A stretch of 64,000 nucleotides of DNA, from the NCBI GenBank assembly GCA_948567375.1, contig OX419756.1, positions 26,204,552 through 26,268,551 of the forward strand. The letters run 5' to 3'. The notes under the pieces are model-generated. The model had not been told where the DNA came from. It made no database searches and saw only the letters and a list, made by a program, of their open reading frames with translations. Positions 25,200 to 36,259 of the stretch are shown here, piece after piece. The translations under genes and the position numbers were made by a program. The DNA comes from Lunularia cruciata. Its lineage: Eukaryota; Streptophyta; Marchantiopsida; Lunulariales; Lunulariaceae. Positions within the stretch are counted from its first letter, which is position 1. Every line of letters begins with the position of its first letter.

Positions 25200-25870
25200 T
25201 TGATGTTGTACTTGAATTTGTCATTGGGTCCAATCAAATTGAACCTTATGACATTCAAGCCAAGGTGGTCCTAGAATGACATCGTAGTGTAGAGGTGCTA
25301 CTACAAACCTCATACACTCCAAATACTCCTTCCCAATCTTGAAGGTAACAAGATGTGAGGTACTAAATGCAGAACCCTTTCTACCATCCGCCATCATCAA
25401 TCTACTTCTAATTATTGGCGTGATAGGAATACCCAATTTCTTTGCTACTTACATAAACATACAATTCTTTGAACTTCCAAAATTAACCAAAATCCTACAA
25501 CCCCGATTAGAGATCATACCTTGCAAGTGAAGCAAACTTGCATAGGTCAAGCCTTCAACCCCATTGGAACTAATCAAGCTCCCAATAGGTGGCTCAAAAT
25601 CTCCCATTGGGATTCCTTGTTTCCTTGATCATTTTGCTCCACAAACTCCATCTAGGCAACTTGTCAAGGTTGCACATTCCTAAGTGGACATTCAATAATG
25701 CAATGTCCAACTTGGCAACAATAAAAACAACCACCATTTTGTTGCAATCTTTCTCTATCCACTATATCAAGTGGTCTCTGTTGGATAACATCAATCTCCA
25801 TTGGTGCCGGTCCTCCACCTATGCATAGTGTACTAGTAGGCTTTGTGTAGGTCGAGGTTGAGACCAAGTT
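25200..25870 (-). pseudogene. E gag zinc knuckle and aspartic protease
   Basis: The minus frame 25664-25867 contains the zinc knuckle CFYCCQVGHCIIEC (CX2CX4HX4C, all ligands intact). The protease follows at about 25220-25540. Its active-site triad reads ILVNFGSSKN where DSG is expected, so the catalytic Asp is lost. Its downstream flap and core (HYDVILGPPWLECH) are recognisable. Confidence 0.75.
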
Positions 25871-26765
25871 GTCACAACCAAGGAATCAAAGTGCTCAACA
25901 AATTGCATAGCTTCTATTACATTTTGTGGTTCCTGCATGGTCACCTCCAATTTGGTTTGTGATTTCAAGCCCCTCACAAATCAATTTAGAACTTTAATTT
26001 CTTGTATATCTAGAATTTGTATGATGATGTTTTGAAATTGCATGATATAACTCCTTATAGAGCTAATCTGCTTCAACTTGGCCAATTTATCTCGTGTGGC
26101 TTGGGTAGCATTTATAGTTTAAAATTGACCAAGTATTGCATCTTTGAATTTTACCCATGTCAAGATTGGTCCAACAATTTGTCATTTAGCTTGCTCTACT
26201 TAAAATTGATACCAAAGTTTTGCCACACCATCCAATTGGCTAGAAGCCAAGAGAATCTATTTTAGTTCATCTTGAAGATTGGTAGCTTCAAAGTAACATT
26301 CACAGTCAAACATGAAATTCTCCATTGTGCCCAAAAGATTCTTGCCTTCAAACACCTTGGATTCTGGAAATTGGATTCAATCTTCTCTATCTTGAACTGG
26401 TGCTCTCCTATGTGTTCTTGTTGTTGTTGGTCTCTTTCATCCAACAATCAAGTAAGGTGCTCAATTTGTTGTTGCATAACAATGATAGCGTAGGGTATTG
26501 CTGCCATGGCTACTACTCTATACCTCTACTCCCATTTTATCTAATTTATTAACACATAGATGGAACACATCCACCATTCTCTATAAGTTACAACCAAAAG
26601 CATCAAGGGTTCCTCAAACAAGGTGATCATATGTAGAAAATCCTACCCAAAGTGCGGGGTGATGAATTGTATGAAATAATGCTTGGGTAGTATTTGGATA
26701 TGAAAATCCCAATAGTTTGGTGGAGGTGGATTTGGTGGTCAATAAATTCCCTCCATTTAGTTCTT
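25871..26765 (-). pseudogene. E gag, degenerate
   Basis: Stretch between the primer site and the zinc knuckle, expected to encode the capsid/gag domain. Only short minus frames remain (e.g. 26262-26447 with a Gln/Glu-rich coiled segment). Assigned by position and by homology to the same region of D. Confidence 0.55.
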
Positions 26766-26777
26766 GCTTTGATACCA
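26766..26777 (-). other. E primer-binding site, initiator-Met type
   Basis: The plus strand reads gctttgatacca, one base before the 5' LTR at 26779. In element sense this is TGGTATCAAAGC, close to the TGGTATCAGAGC site complementary to plant initiator-Met tRNA. Confidence 0.85.
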
Positions 26778-26778
26778 A

Positions 26779-27189
26779 TGTAAAAGACCAAGACCAAGGA
26801 GAGAATTAAGAGCATGGAAGATCACATTGGGACACTTGAATGTGGGTAAACTCTAAATGCCTATCATGAGCTTTAGCTCTTGTATTTATAAGGATCCTAC
26901 AAGGCTCTTAAGAAGCTTCTCAAGAAGTTTCCTTTAGCCATTTCCTTGGAGTGCAAGCCAAGTTAATTGAGAAGCTTCTCAAGAAGCTTCCTTCTAGAAG
27001 CTGTTTACTTTGCATGCAAACTAAGCTAGTTGGAAGTTTCTAGAAGCTACCTACTTGGGATGCAAGCTAAGCTAGCCGGGGAGCTTCCCAAGAAGCTTCC
27101 TAGATACTTTTAGAATATTCTAGGCTAAATTGTCTTATTTGCTATTTCATTAGCACTTCTACTTTGTCGCTAAACTCCATATTGTTACA
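26779..27189 (-). repeat. E 5' LTR with TATA box and HSE-like blocks
   Basis: 411 bp. Minus-sense TATAAATA at 26883-26890. Upstream of it in minus sense lie GAAGCTTC blocks, including GAAGTTTCTAGAA (27033-27045, three alternating units) and the pair around 26961-27000. Confidence 0.93.
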
Positions 27190-27856
27190 TAGGTTGTCCA
27201 ACCTGTCCTCAGAAACCAACATGGTGTGGTGCACTTCACTACACTCTGGAAGAAGTAATATGTGGATGAGGTCTCCCTACCAAATCTAGATGTCACCACT
27301 CTCTCTTCCACTATGTTGAGCTCAATACACTCAACCAAACCAAAGACCACTGCCAAAGTAGGTAAAGTAGCCTATAAATAACGTAGCATCATGAACTCTA
27401 CATCGCAATTCCTTGTCCTACTAGTATCCCATACCAAAATTGGACTGCTTGGGCCTTAATAACTCCCTAAGTAAAACTGATCAAGCATGTCATGCAAGTG
27501 TATGCCTTGTGTAGACTCTCTCTAGCCTTCCGTTGGAACTCTTGCAAGCTCCTCAACTTGCTAATCCGCACTCCTTGGTAGTTTTGTCAAACACTAGAAG
27601 AACTCCACCATGGGATTAAACTTGGGTACTACACCACCTTTTGTAGTAGTACCTCCACTTGTAGTAACACCATCTCCAAGAGATCCACCAGCACTACTAG
27701 AGTTAGAACTCGTGGGTATTGTTGATCTACTCATAGAAACTGAGCTTGAAGTGATGGAGACATAGTTTGAAGACCAATATTGACTCCATAGCTCAATCTC
27801 TTCCAAGTGAGCTCTCATGAACTCATGGTAGTCATCTATTGGTGGACTCTCCAAGT
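27190..27856 (-). pseudogene. F1 gag fragment
   Basis: F1 sequence between insertions E and D. Minus frame 27594-27854 reads a Ser/Thr/Gly-rich segment after an acidic helix (HLEEIELWSQYW), and frame 27159-27356 reads LVECIELNIVEERVV. Assigned to gag by position upstream of the zinc knuckle. Rejoins to 44885 across element D. Confidence 0.6.
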
Positions 27857-27998
27857 TGTAACAATATGGAGTTTAGTGACATAGTTAGTAAGGCTAATGA
27901 AGTAGAAAATAAGCCAAATTAGTCCAAAATATTCTAGAAGCATATAGAAAGCTTCTTGACTAGCTTAACTTGCACCCCAAGCAGGTAGCTTTTAGAAG

Positions 27999-28016
27999 GA
28001 AGCTTCTAGAAGCTTC
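27999..28016. promoter_or_regulatory. Perfect four-unit heat-shock-element-like site
   Basis: GAAGCTTCTAGAAGCTTC: four alternating GAA and TTC units with exact 2-bp spacing, about 145 bp upstream of the LTR TATA box at 28159. This matches the nGAAnnTTCnnGAAnnTTCn heat-shock-factor consensus. Confidence 0.65.
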
Positions 28017-28117
28017 CAACTAGCTTGGCTTGCACGCCAAATAGGTGGCTTCTGGAAGGAAGTTTCTTGAGAAGCTTCCCAGTTAACTTAGCTTGCACTC
28101 TAAGAAAGCGGCTCAAA

Positions 28118-28137
28118 GAAGCTTCTTGAGAAGCTTC
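28118..28137. promoter_or_regulatory. TATA-proximal pair of HSE-like blocks
   Basis: Two GAAGCTTC blocks separated by four bases, ending about 20 bp upstream of TATAAATA (28159-28166). Suitably placed for heat-shock-factor-driven LTR transcription; activity is inference. Confidence 0.55.
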
Positions 28138-28158
28138 TCAAAGGCCTTATATGGTATC

Positions 28159-28166
28159 TATAAATA
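28159..28166 (+). promoter_or_regulatory. TATA box of D 5' LTR
   Basis: TATAAATA directly downstream of the GAAnnTTC-rich U3 region, with about 100 bp of R/U5 before the LTR end. The same box occurs in E (26883-26890, minus sense). Confidence 0.6.
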
Positions 28167-28271
28167 CCAAAGCCGAAGCTCATGTTAGGCATTTGGAGTT
28201 TTCCCACATTCAAATGTCCCAATGTGAGTTTCCATTCTCCTATTTCTCTAATTGGTCTCGGTCTTTTACAT

Positions 28272-28283
28272 TGGTATCAAAGC
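28272..28283 (+). other. D primer-binding site, initiator-Met type
   Basis: TGGTATCAAAGC, one base after the LTR end, matching 11 of 12 bases of the usual TGGTATCAGAGC site. Confidence 0.88.
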
Positions 28284-28289
28284 AGGAAT

Positions 28290-29500
28290 GGGATGGATGG
28301 AATTTATGGACCACCAAATCCACTTCCATCAAACCATTGGGATTTTTGTGTCCAAGTACTACCCAAGCAATGTTTCCTACAATTCATCACCTCACACTTT
28401 GGACAAGATTTTATGCATATGATCACCATATCTAAAGAACCATTGGTGCTTGCGGTTGTAACTTATGGAGAACGGTGGACGTGCTACTTCTATATGTATG
28501 TCAAGCTAAATGGAAAATTGTTGCACCAATCTTGATGTGTGTAGAATTCAAGAGTGCAATAATTAGTCAGTTCTAACCTATAAATGCCACACGAGCTACA
28601 CGGGATAGATTGGCAGAGTTGAAATAGATATAAGAAGTTACATCATGTAAATTCTAGATATATTGGAAGGTGAAGCTTTGGATTGAGTTGTGAGGGGCTT
28701 GAAGTAAAGAACCAAATTAGAAGTAACCATGCAAGAGCCACAACACTTGGAGGAAACCATGCGGTTGACCAAACATTTGATTCCTTGGTTGCAATAACTT
28801 GGTCTTGACCTCGACCTCCATAGAACTTACCGATACACTACACACAAGTGGAGGAGCCAAAACCAATGGAGATTGATGCCATTCAACGGAGACTACTTGG
28901 CACTATAGATAGAGAGAAATTGTGATAAAATGGTGGTTTTTTTTATTTTCACCAATTGGGACATTGTATTGCTAAATGTCCACTTAGGAATGTGTGACCT
29001 CGACAAGTTGCCCAGATGGAGTTTGTGGAGCGGAACGATCAAGGAAACAAGGAATCCTAATAGGAGATTTTGAGCCACCTATTATGAGCTTGATTAGTTC
29101 CAATGGGATTGAAGGCTTGACCTATGCAAGTTTGCTTCGCTTGCAAGGTACAATATCTAATATGGATTGTAGGATTTTGGTTGATTCTAGAAGTTTAGAG
29201 AATTGCATATCTATGCAAGTAGCAATTGGAATTGGGAATAGAGTATTCTTATCAAGCCAATAATTATAAGTAGATTAATGATGGCCAATGGTAGAGAAGG
29301 TTTTGCATTCCGTACCTTGCATCTTATTACATTCAAGATTGGGAAGGAGTATTTGGAGTGTATGAGGTTTGTAGTGGCACTTCTACATTACGATGTCATT
29401 CTAGGACTACCTTGGTTTGAATGTCATAAGGTTCAATTTGATTGGACTCAACAACAAATTCAAGTACAGCACCATGGTAGGAATTTCTGATTAGGTTATT
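28290..29500 (+). pseudogene. D gag and protease, degenerate
   Basis: Capsid part at about 28290-28900 in broken frames. The zinc knuckle at about 28935-28985 reads GGFFYFHQLGHCIAKCPLR: the first two Cys ligands are both Phe, while the His and last Cys survive. The protease reads ILVDSRSLEN at about 29170 (DSG changed to DSR), then HYDVILGLPWFECH at about 29390-29430. Both changes would abolish function. Confidence 0.75.
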
Positions 29501-29522
29501 TGGCACCTTTGAGTACGACACC

Positions 29523-29720
29523 TAAAAATAGTCAGTCCAAGATGGGAAGTTTATCAAAAAGGTAGCCATAGAGCAAGCTTTGAAGGGAGATGAGTCTCAA
29601 GATGGAAACTTTACCAGGAAAGCAGCCATGAAGCAAGCTTTGAAGAAAGATGAGTCCCTAGATAGGAAGTTTGTTAGTGAAGCAACCATAGAGCAAGCTT
29701 TGGAGGAGGATAAGTCTATT
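29523..29720 (+). repeat. 60-bp coding tandem repeat x 3 in D pol
   Basis: Three consecutive in-frame 20-residue blocks (e.g. SQDGNFTRKAAMKQALKKDE) between protease and RT, homologous to the four blocks in E. Confidence 0.88.
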
Positions 29721-29819
29721 TTAAAAATGCGGTTCAAATCAATTGCACAAGGAAAATCTGAGGAAGGCCAAGAGCCTAATCAAGCAATGGTTGATCAGAT
29801 AGTTTAGAAGTTTGCAAAC

Positions 29820-30431
29820 TTGTTTCTGGATGATCTGCCAAAGGGATTACCCTCCAATTGTAGTATAGCCTTCAAGATTGAGTTATTACCAAGGAGTACT
29901 CTAATGAGTACACCAATCTATCGGCTCTCACCAAAGGAGTTGGAGGAGTTGCGGAGAACACTTACAGAGTTGTTGGAGAAAGACTTCACACAACATATCA
30001 CCTCTCCTTGGGAAGCATTGGTACTATTTGTTCCAAAGAAGGATGGAGGACATCATTTTTGTATTGATTACCGTGGGTTCAATAAGCAAACAATGAAGAA
30101 TGCATATCCCTTGCCTCATATCAATGACCTGCTTGATCAATTGAGTGGAGCAAAATACTTTTCTAAGTTGGATCTTGACAGTGACTATTGGCAAATCCTC
30201 ATTGATAGGGAGGATGTGCAAAAGACTGCCTTTTGCACAAGGTATGGGCATCTCGAGTGGAGAGTTCTACCTTTCGAGCTCAATAATACTCCAATAGTCT
30301 TCATGGATCAGATGCATTGGGTGTTGGATGGACTATTGGATCGATACATGGTGGTGTTCTTGGATGATATCTTAATCTATAGCAAGATAGAGGCAAACCA
30401 TGTGAATCATGTGCAAGAAGTCCTAAGATGA
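29820..30431 (+). pseudogene. D reverse transcriptase, largely intact frame
   Basis: A 203-codon open frame covers RT from the linker to just beyond the active site: SPKELEELRRTL, then FVPKKDGG, CIDYRGFNKQT, AYPLPHINDLLDQLSGA, LDLDSDYWQI and the catalytic VVFLDDILIYSK. A TGA after VQEVLR ends the frame before the thumb. The first open codon read as Met here is not an ATG, since it is a continuation of pol. It is the best-preserved RT among D, E and F1. Confidence 0.85.
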
Positions 30432-31090
30432 CTACAACAATGGAAATTTTATTGTAAGAAGTTAAAGTGTGCCTTTTGGCAGAAAGAAGTACCTTCTTGG
30501 ATCACAAGATCTCATTGGAGGGGATCAAGATGGAAGAGGAGAAAATCAAGGCCATTACTAATTGGCCTACTCCAAAAGATGTTACAAAAATATGGGGATT
30601 TAATGGATTGGCTAGTTTTTATTGATGGTTTATCCATTATTATGCTCATGTGGTTGCACCATTGATTTACCTCTTGAAGAAGAACTCAAGCTTTTGGTGG
30701 ACCACCAAGCACAAAGAGCATTCCGGAAGTTGAAACATATGGTGTCTTTAAGGCTCATTCTTCAACCATATGATCCTCAGCTACCCTATGTGGTTGATTT
30801 TGATGCTTCTAACTTTGCAATTGGAGCCGTGTTGCAATAGGAATTCCTAGATGGACTACATCCCATTGCCTTTGTGTCTTGTCAACTAAATACTGCTTAA
30901 AGAAATTACTTTACTTGGGATCAAGAACAACTTGCAATGGTATATGCCACCAAGGTATGGAGGCATTGTCTCTACAAGAAACAAGCGATCATGCAAACTC
31001 ATCACAAACTATTGTTGCAGACCTTACACTCAAAACACATGAAGAGTCAACATCATTAATGAGAGATACAAATCCAATTGTTTGACATCA
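30432..31090 (+). pseudogene. D RT connection and RNase H
   Basis: Broken frames. 30622-30840 includes LPYVVDFDASNFAIGAVLQ, the first RNase H catalytic Asp, followed by a TAG. 30879-31085 continues in shifted frame with remnants of the second half. Confidence 0.75.
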
Positions 31091-31502
31091 AACTTGAGTA
31101 CAAACTAGTTCGATTCCATGTCATCCTTGATGCTCTATCACGACGTCTTGATTTCAAGTCTCTTCCTCTTATCACGGAAACAATTATGATAGTGTCTATT
31201 GACTCCAAAGTCCAACATGAGTTTCAATCAACTCTACAACAAGATCCCTTCTTGCAAATGATACATGGTTGTCTTACAACATGTGACAAGTAGTACAACA
31301 CCTTCTCCTTCAAGGAAGACCTTCTATTCCATGAGGAATGGATCTATGTTCTAACCAAAGGTGATCTCCGACTTGTGCATCTTCAAGAAGCTCATGTTTT
31401 ACCAATAGCTGGTCACATGGGTGTGGATAAGACCTTAAGTACCCTCTAATAACGATGGTTGTGGCCCAACATGACACAAGATGTTCAAGAGTTTGTCTGA
31501 TC
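31091..31502 (+). pseudogene. D integrase zinc-binding part, cut by G1
   Basis: Frame 31078-31293 reads the RNase H/integrase linker (RFHVILDALSRRLDF). The HHCC zinc-binding part follows, with AGHMGVDKTL at about 31410-31440. G1 is inserted at 31503, within the zinc-binding part and before its Cys pair, which resumes at 43338. Confidence 0.75.
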
Positions 31503-32637
31503 TGTGAGCCGGCCTGTCTCTCACTCAGGATGAACCTCTGATGGCTATTATGGTAGCGCACCATGGACTAAGAAGGCAAGGAACCCGAACTCCATCATAC
31601 TCCTCCAAGGCTAACACTCCAAGGCTCAAGACATTGCTCACTAGAGAACTCAATGAGAAAGAGATAGTTGCAAATGAAAGGATGATGAGTATCCTCACCC
31701 CTTGTTTATATACTTGTGAAATAGTTACGTACCAAAGTTACTAATTACCGTAGTAACTCAAGTTACTAGACTAAAAGTCAAGTAAAGTCAAAAAGTAGAA
31801 AGGAATATCCATTCACATGGGCATATTCCCCTAAGCATATAGTCTTATCTTGACCCAACCACTAAGTCAAGGATTCCTTCACATGGGCTAGCCTTGGACT
31901 AAAGAATCATCCAAAACAAAAAGGCTTGTGGGCCCAAGAGTTCTCAACTCTTTCCTCAAAGCCAAACACCTAAGAATAATACCAAGTCAACACACTAAAA
32001 TCCAAAATAGTGGTGCTCATCTTTTCTACTTCCTCTAAAGTAAGGTCCCCTCTATCTTAGCTATGACTAACTTTAGCTAATTGTGGTACCCACAAATTTT
32101 TTTTTTATGGTTAGTAGGGTTTAAGAGACGAAGTAAGCACAAAATGCGGACAAAGAAGAGGCAAAAGTAACTTTGGAGGAAAGCCAAAGAAGCTGACATC
32201 GGATCCGATGATAGAGGTACTCGAAAGAGGAGTACGCCGGAAGTAGGCCGAAGATCATCATCTTTGGGTTGGAAAACACAAGAATGATGAGGACCGTTTA
32301 ACAACCTCTGTACGTGGCAAGAAAGTACATTTCAAGAAACGGCGGGGGCAGAAGAAGCATATCTTGATAGTGACCGGTAGTGCACGCAGAAGAGAGAAAT
32401 TCATAGATGAAATTGACTGAAGAATGACTGCGATTCGGGGCAATATAAAATTGCAATTGCGCAGGGGAAAGTTAAATTCACTGAGTAAATTTCCAATTCC
32501 TTTGAGTAGTCATCCTGCAGGAATGCGTGTCTGGAAGCCCGTTGAGAGTGAAATTTTCTGAAACCCTGAGGGAGTTAGAGTGTCTTGTCCAGGAGAGGGG
32601 CTGATCTTCCAACAGCGTAGAACAAGAGAACAAATCA

Positions 32638-35296
32638 TGGCTAAGAAGGTGGCCAACGCCCTGGCAGTGAGAGGTTTTGCAATTTGACGAGTAGATGTAG
32701 TAGCTAGGATCGAAGTCTTGGTTAGACTTCATATCACCTTTTTAGCATGGAACTGGAATTTCAGTTTCTCGGGAGTGATGGCAGAGATTGTTGCCAGTAA
32801 TTGTGAGGAAGGTCCCAAAGTGGAGGGGAAGAGAGGCAATCCGGCTCGATGGACTGAGTCGGATTAGAAGTTAGTCCTGGGGAGAGAAGCAGGAGAGCCG
32901 ACATGGATCACCTTCTATCGGAAGTGTGATGCTGCAGAGGAGATGGCGGAGATTCACAATTTGTTTTTTGCTCCAAGAACGACGAATGGTTACAAGGTGG
33001 AGTCCTATCGGGACCCGATCCAAAGAAGCATTGTGGGGACGATGATGGCCATGTTCAAGCCGGAGTGAACAACATACGTAACCATGCAGCATGCAGTCTT
33101 CTTCCACCAGATGTTTGCAGGAGTACCCATGAATTGGGCAAAGTGTTTCCATCACCAAACAAGGCAGATGGTGGTGAATTGGAGAACGGGCTCGCCACCG
33201 CATTATTTTGCACCATTCGCAGCACATTTCTACTTCGGGCTGAACTTACTGTCCGAAGACGAGCGTCATCATATGGTCTCACACATGCACCCTGATTTGA
33301 GACGAGAAGCCAACGAAGAGGAGCGACAATATATGCTGCATCTTCGAGCGAATGATGAGTACTTTGCAAGGACGGGACAGTGGAAAATTGAAGACATTAC
33401 TAGTCCAAAGACGAAGAAGCACATCAAACCCGAAGAAGCCAAATCATTGCCCATCCCACGTAAGACTTGGAGGCTGATGTTGAAGGCTACTAACGTTGTG
33501 AGAAGGGCATCTTCGGGATCGGAGTCGGATGAAGAAACTGAGTCGCAAGAAGAGGACTCAGAAGAAGAAGAGCTCACATTGAAGAGTGAGGAGTCGGGAA
33601 GCAAAAGTGAGGGAGAGCCCAAAGTCTAGCAATCGGTGGTGATAAGAGAGGCTGGCGAGGCAACGATGGAGGACAAGCCAAAACCCAAAGCAAAGAAGGA
33701 GTATCCCGTGGGGCCGAGTTCAAGAGGCCAAGACGAAGATAGTGCTGACACTATGAAGGTACAAAGATCGCGACTTCGGATGAAGGAGCCGATGATGCAG
33801 GAGAAGACTCCAGACGAAGGTGGCAATGATGAAGAAGAAACCTTTGGCGGGATAGCATATTTGACAAGGGTGGTCACACCTTTGCTTGAGCTATTGAAAG
33901 GGAGAGCCCAAAGGAGAGCCCAAAGTCTAGTGAGGGAGAGCCCAAAGTCTAGCAATCGGTGGTGATAAGAGAGGCTGGCGAGGCAACGATGGAGGACAAG
34001 CCAAAACCCAAAGCAAAGAAGGAGTATCCCGTGGGGCCGAGTTCAAGAGGCCAAGACAAAGATAGTGCTGACACTATGAAGGTACAAAGATCGCGACTTC
34101 GGATGAAGGAGCCGATGATGCAGGAGAAGACTCCAGACGAAGGTGGCAATGATGAAGAAGAAACCTTTGGCGGGATAGCATATTTGACAAGGGTGGTCAC
34201 ACCTTTGCTTGAGCTATTGAAAGAACATTGTATGGGAATTGCCCAAGATCGAGTGAAAGGGATGAATGAGCTGCAAATGGTGAAGCATCTGTTGAAGGAA
34301 GTGCAGGAGTTGCAGGAACATCAAATCCGAAGAAGTGCGGAAATTGAAGATCTTTGGAGGGAGGAAGACTCAAGGAGGAAAATGCTGAGCGTACTACAAG
34401 GGAGTTGCGCAGAAAAAGAGAAAGAACTGCAAAAGCAAGCCGGAGAGTTGAAAGAGTAGGCAATGTGGCTCAGCAAGATGCAAGATGAAGTGAGTAATGT
34501 GCGTGTTGAGAATGTTCATCTGAAGGTGATGACCATCGTGATGGAGCAAGAGTTGGACAGCTTGAAGAAGAGTGCCGCAGCAAAAGATCAAGCATGGCAG
34601 AGAGAATTGGCGTCCAGGCAAGAAGAAGAAGAGCATTTGCGAGAACTTGTCAAGAGTGCGGAGCAGCAGAAAACACAGTATGCCGAGGAGAAGAAGATGA
34701 TCGCTGCAGAATACGACGACGAGTTGCAGATGTATTGGGAGGAGTTGAAGGTGGAGCGTTCTTGAGGATACACATCGGAATCAATAGGGGACCTTGCTGG
34801 GAGATTACGAGCAATCTTAAGCACGGAGGCTGAAGGAAGATTGGAAGAAGCTTGTTTGCATGAGTTAAAGTTGCTTGTGCAGGAAACTCGGAAAAGAAAA
34901 GCCAAAGATGTGGATATGAACACGTTGCTGATTAGTTTGAGGGAGCGTGTAGATAGGAAAATGTTAGATGTAGAGAACAACGTTAGTCTTAGATTAGATT
35001 TAGTCAATTTGGAATTAGAGAAGATTTGGAATAGTGTGACAGTGGAAAAGAGACCTGATGTTGCAAAAGTGGGAGTACAATTGTCATCGGACTTGATGAT
35101 TGACACATTAGAGAAGAGTGGGTCAGGAGATAATGAGTTAGATAAGTCACTCCTTAGTTCAATTGTAGATTGTAGTGTAGAAGTTGTAGAATTAGGGAAG
35201 GATTTGGTAGATGTAGCCATACCCGAAGAAGGTGAAGTAATAAGAAGATCATTGGGTTTGGAAGCCGATGATGAGGTCGACATCGGATCAGGATAG
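32638..35296 (+). pseudogene. B ORF: globular + acidic + coiled-coil protein
   Basis: Plus-strand homologue of the A and C ORFs. Segments: about 32690-33070 (RVDVVARIEVLVRLHITFL, with stops nearby), 33084-33629 (FAGVPMNWAKC, FAAHFYFGLNLL, then an acidic Glu/Ser tail), 33636-34459 (Lys/Pro-rich then coiled coil), 34463-34765 (coiled coil) and 34841-35296 (conserved C-terminus ending EVDIGSG, TAG). Stops at 33627-33629 and at the segment joins break the frame. A 323-bp tandem duplication (33611-33933 repeated from 33934) repeats the Lys-rich segment. Confidence 0.75.
33611..34256 (+). repeat. 323-bp tandem duplication in B
   Basis: The block beginning gagagcccaaagtctagcaa at about 33613 recurs 323 bp later, at about 33936. 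The visible copies differ at about one base (gacgaag versus gacaaag). Short fragments of the same start are repeated at 33900-33935, suggesting replication slippage after insertion. Confidence 0.88.
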
Positions 35297-35416
35297 AAGT
35301 CAATTCTAAGATAGGAAAGGGCAGATATGAAGAGATAGATTGTCCCTTGGGATCTGTAGGTAGGAAGAGATGTTAGGAAGCGGTGCTTAGGTAGGAAAAT
35401 CTGCCGTTTGCTTCAG

Positions 35417-35424
35417 TATTTAAG
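35417..35424 (+). promoter_or_regulatory. TATTTAAG box near the 3' end of B
   Basis: TATTTAAG about 680 bp before the element end, downstream of the ORF stop. The same position in A reads TATTTAAG (16295-16302, minus sense); in C it reads TACTTAAG (54463-54470). It would suit a U3 TATA box if the whole element is an LTR. Confidence 0.35.
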
Positions 35425-36259
35425 GGGAGCATTTGCAGTCTTATGTTATTTAGTATTCATATTTCTGAAGATAGATAAAGCGAAGTGCTATTCTCAGTAC
35501 TCGTCGCTTAAGCTTAATTCCGATTGTCAATTTAGTGTTTGTGTTTGTGAGTGTGTGAAGAATTCCGAAGAGCAAGTCAATGTACTTGTGGATGTTGGAA
35601 TCTGTAGCCTTGATCTTCATTCTGTGTGTTTGATCTTGAGTGAAGTGCATCGGAGCAATGCCTTGACAGATCTGAGAGGAATTGTAGTGTTGTTAGTATT
35701 ATGCATTGGTGAGTGTAGTACAAAGTTGATGTGAAGCAATTTTGATCGAGGAAGTTGTGCCTTCAGTGGAGGGGTGGAACACAATTCTGAGGCAAAATCG
35801 GTCTTCGCAATGAAGTGCCGTCTTCGGGAGAATCTGAATCATCACAATCAAGAGTTTTTTTGACAGAATTTACTATGATGTGATTATATGTGCGTATTTG
35901 TGACAAGTTGTTAAGATTGTGAGCTTGTTACTCTCTTCTGGGTGTAGTTTCTACCTGAGAGATTAAAGAAGCAATCAAGAAGAACTGCAATTGTGACTTT
36001 TGACTTTGTATTTGACCAATTCTGGATAGTATGTCTGCGAGAACAAACTTTACTTACCCAATTACCGCAAAAGTGATATTTGCCGGGTTGTCACACTAAC
36101 TATGACTAATATAAAACCATCCTTTATCTCTATATAAATAATATCTCTTAAGTACTTGTAATACCAAGCTAAATATCACAATACAACACACATGCACAAA
36201 TGGGTGTTACATTTACGCACGGACTAAGTTTTCACTTTGTCCTCAAAGTGAAGGTCTCT

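Larger units (their letters stand above)
21506..27189 (-). mobile_element. E: chromodomain-type Ty3/gypsy retrotransposon
   Basis: A 5.7-kb element with LTRs at 21506-21931 and 26779-27189, both TG...CA. It is flanked by a perfect 5-bp target duplication taggt (21501-21505 and 27190-27194). Minus-sense order: 5' LTR (right), initiator-Met primer site, gag with zinc knuckle, protease, a 20-residue repeat tract, RT, RNase H, integrase and a chromodomain remnant. It is a sister of element D. Many stops and frameshifts make it non-autonomous. Confidence 0.92.
27857..28270 (+). repeat. D 5' LTR
   Basis: 414 bp, TGTAACAATATGG...CTTTTACA. U3 carries several GAAnnTTC arrays, followed by a TATAAATA box at 28159-28166. 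The strongest arrays are listed separately. The right LTR is 61 bp shorter and clearly diverged, so D is old. Confidence 0.94.
32082..36095 (+). mobile_element. B: copy of the TG...CA coiled-coil-ORF element
   Basis: Starts TGTGGTACCCACA and ends GGGTTGTCACA. The 5-bp target duplication is ctaat/ctaac with one mismatch; intact G LTRs read ctaac at this site. 4.0 kb, including a 323-bp internal tandem duplication. No LTR pair and no pol. Confidence 0.88.
31503..36211 (-). repeat. G1 3' LTR interrupted by element B
   Basis: LTR sequence runs 31503-32081 and resumes at 36096 with a duplicated target (ctaat / ctaac). It ends TGTTACA at 36211. Joined, it is about 690 bp, equal to the other G LTRs. 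Confidence 0.9.
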
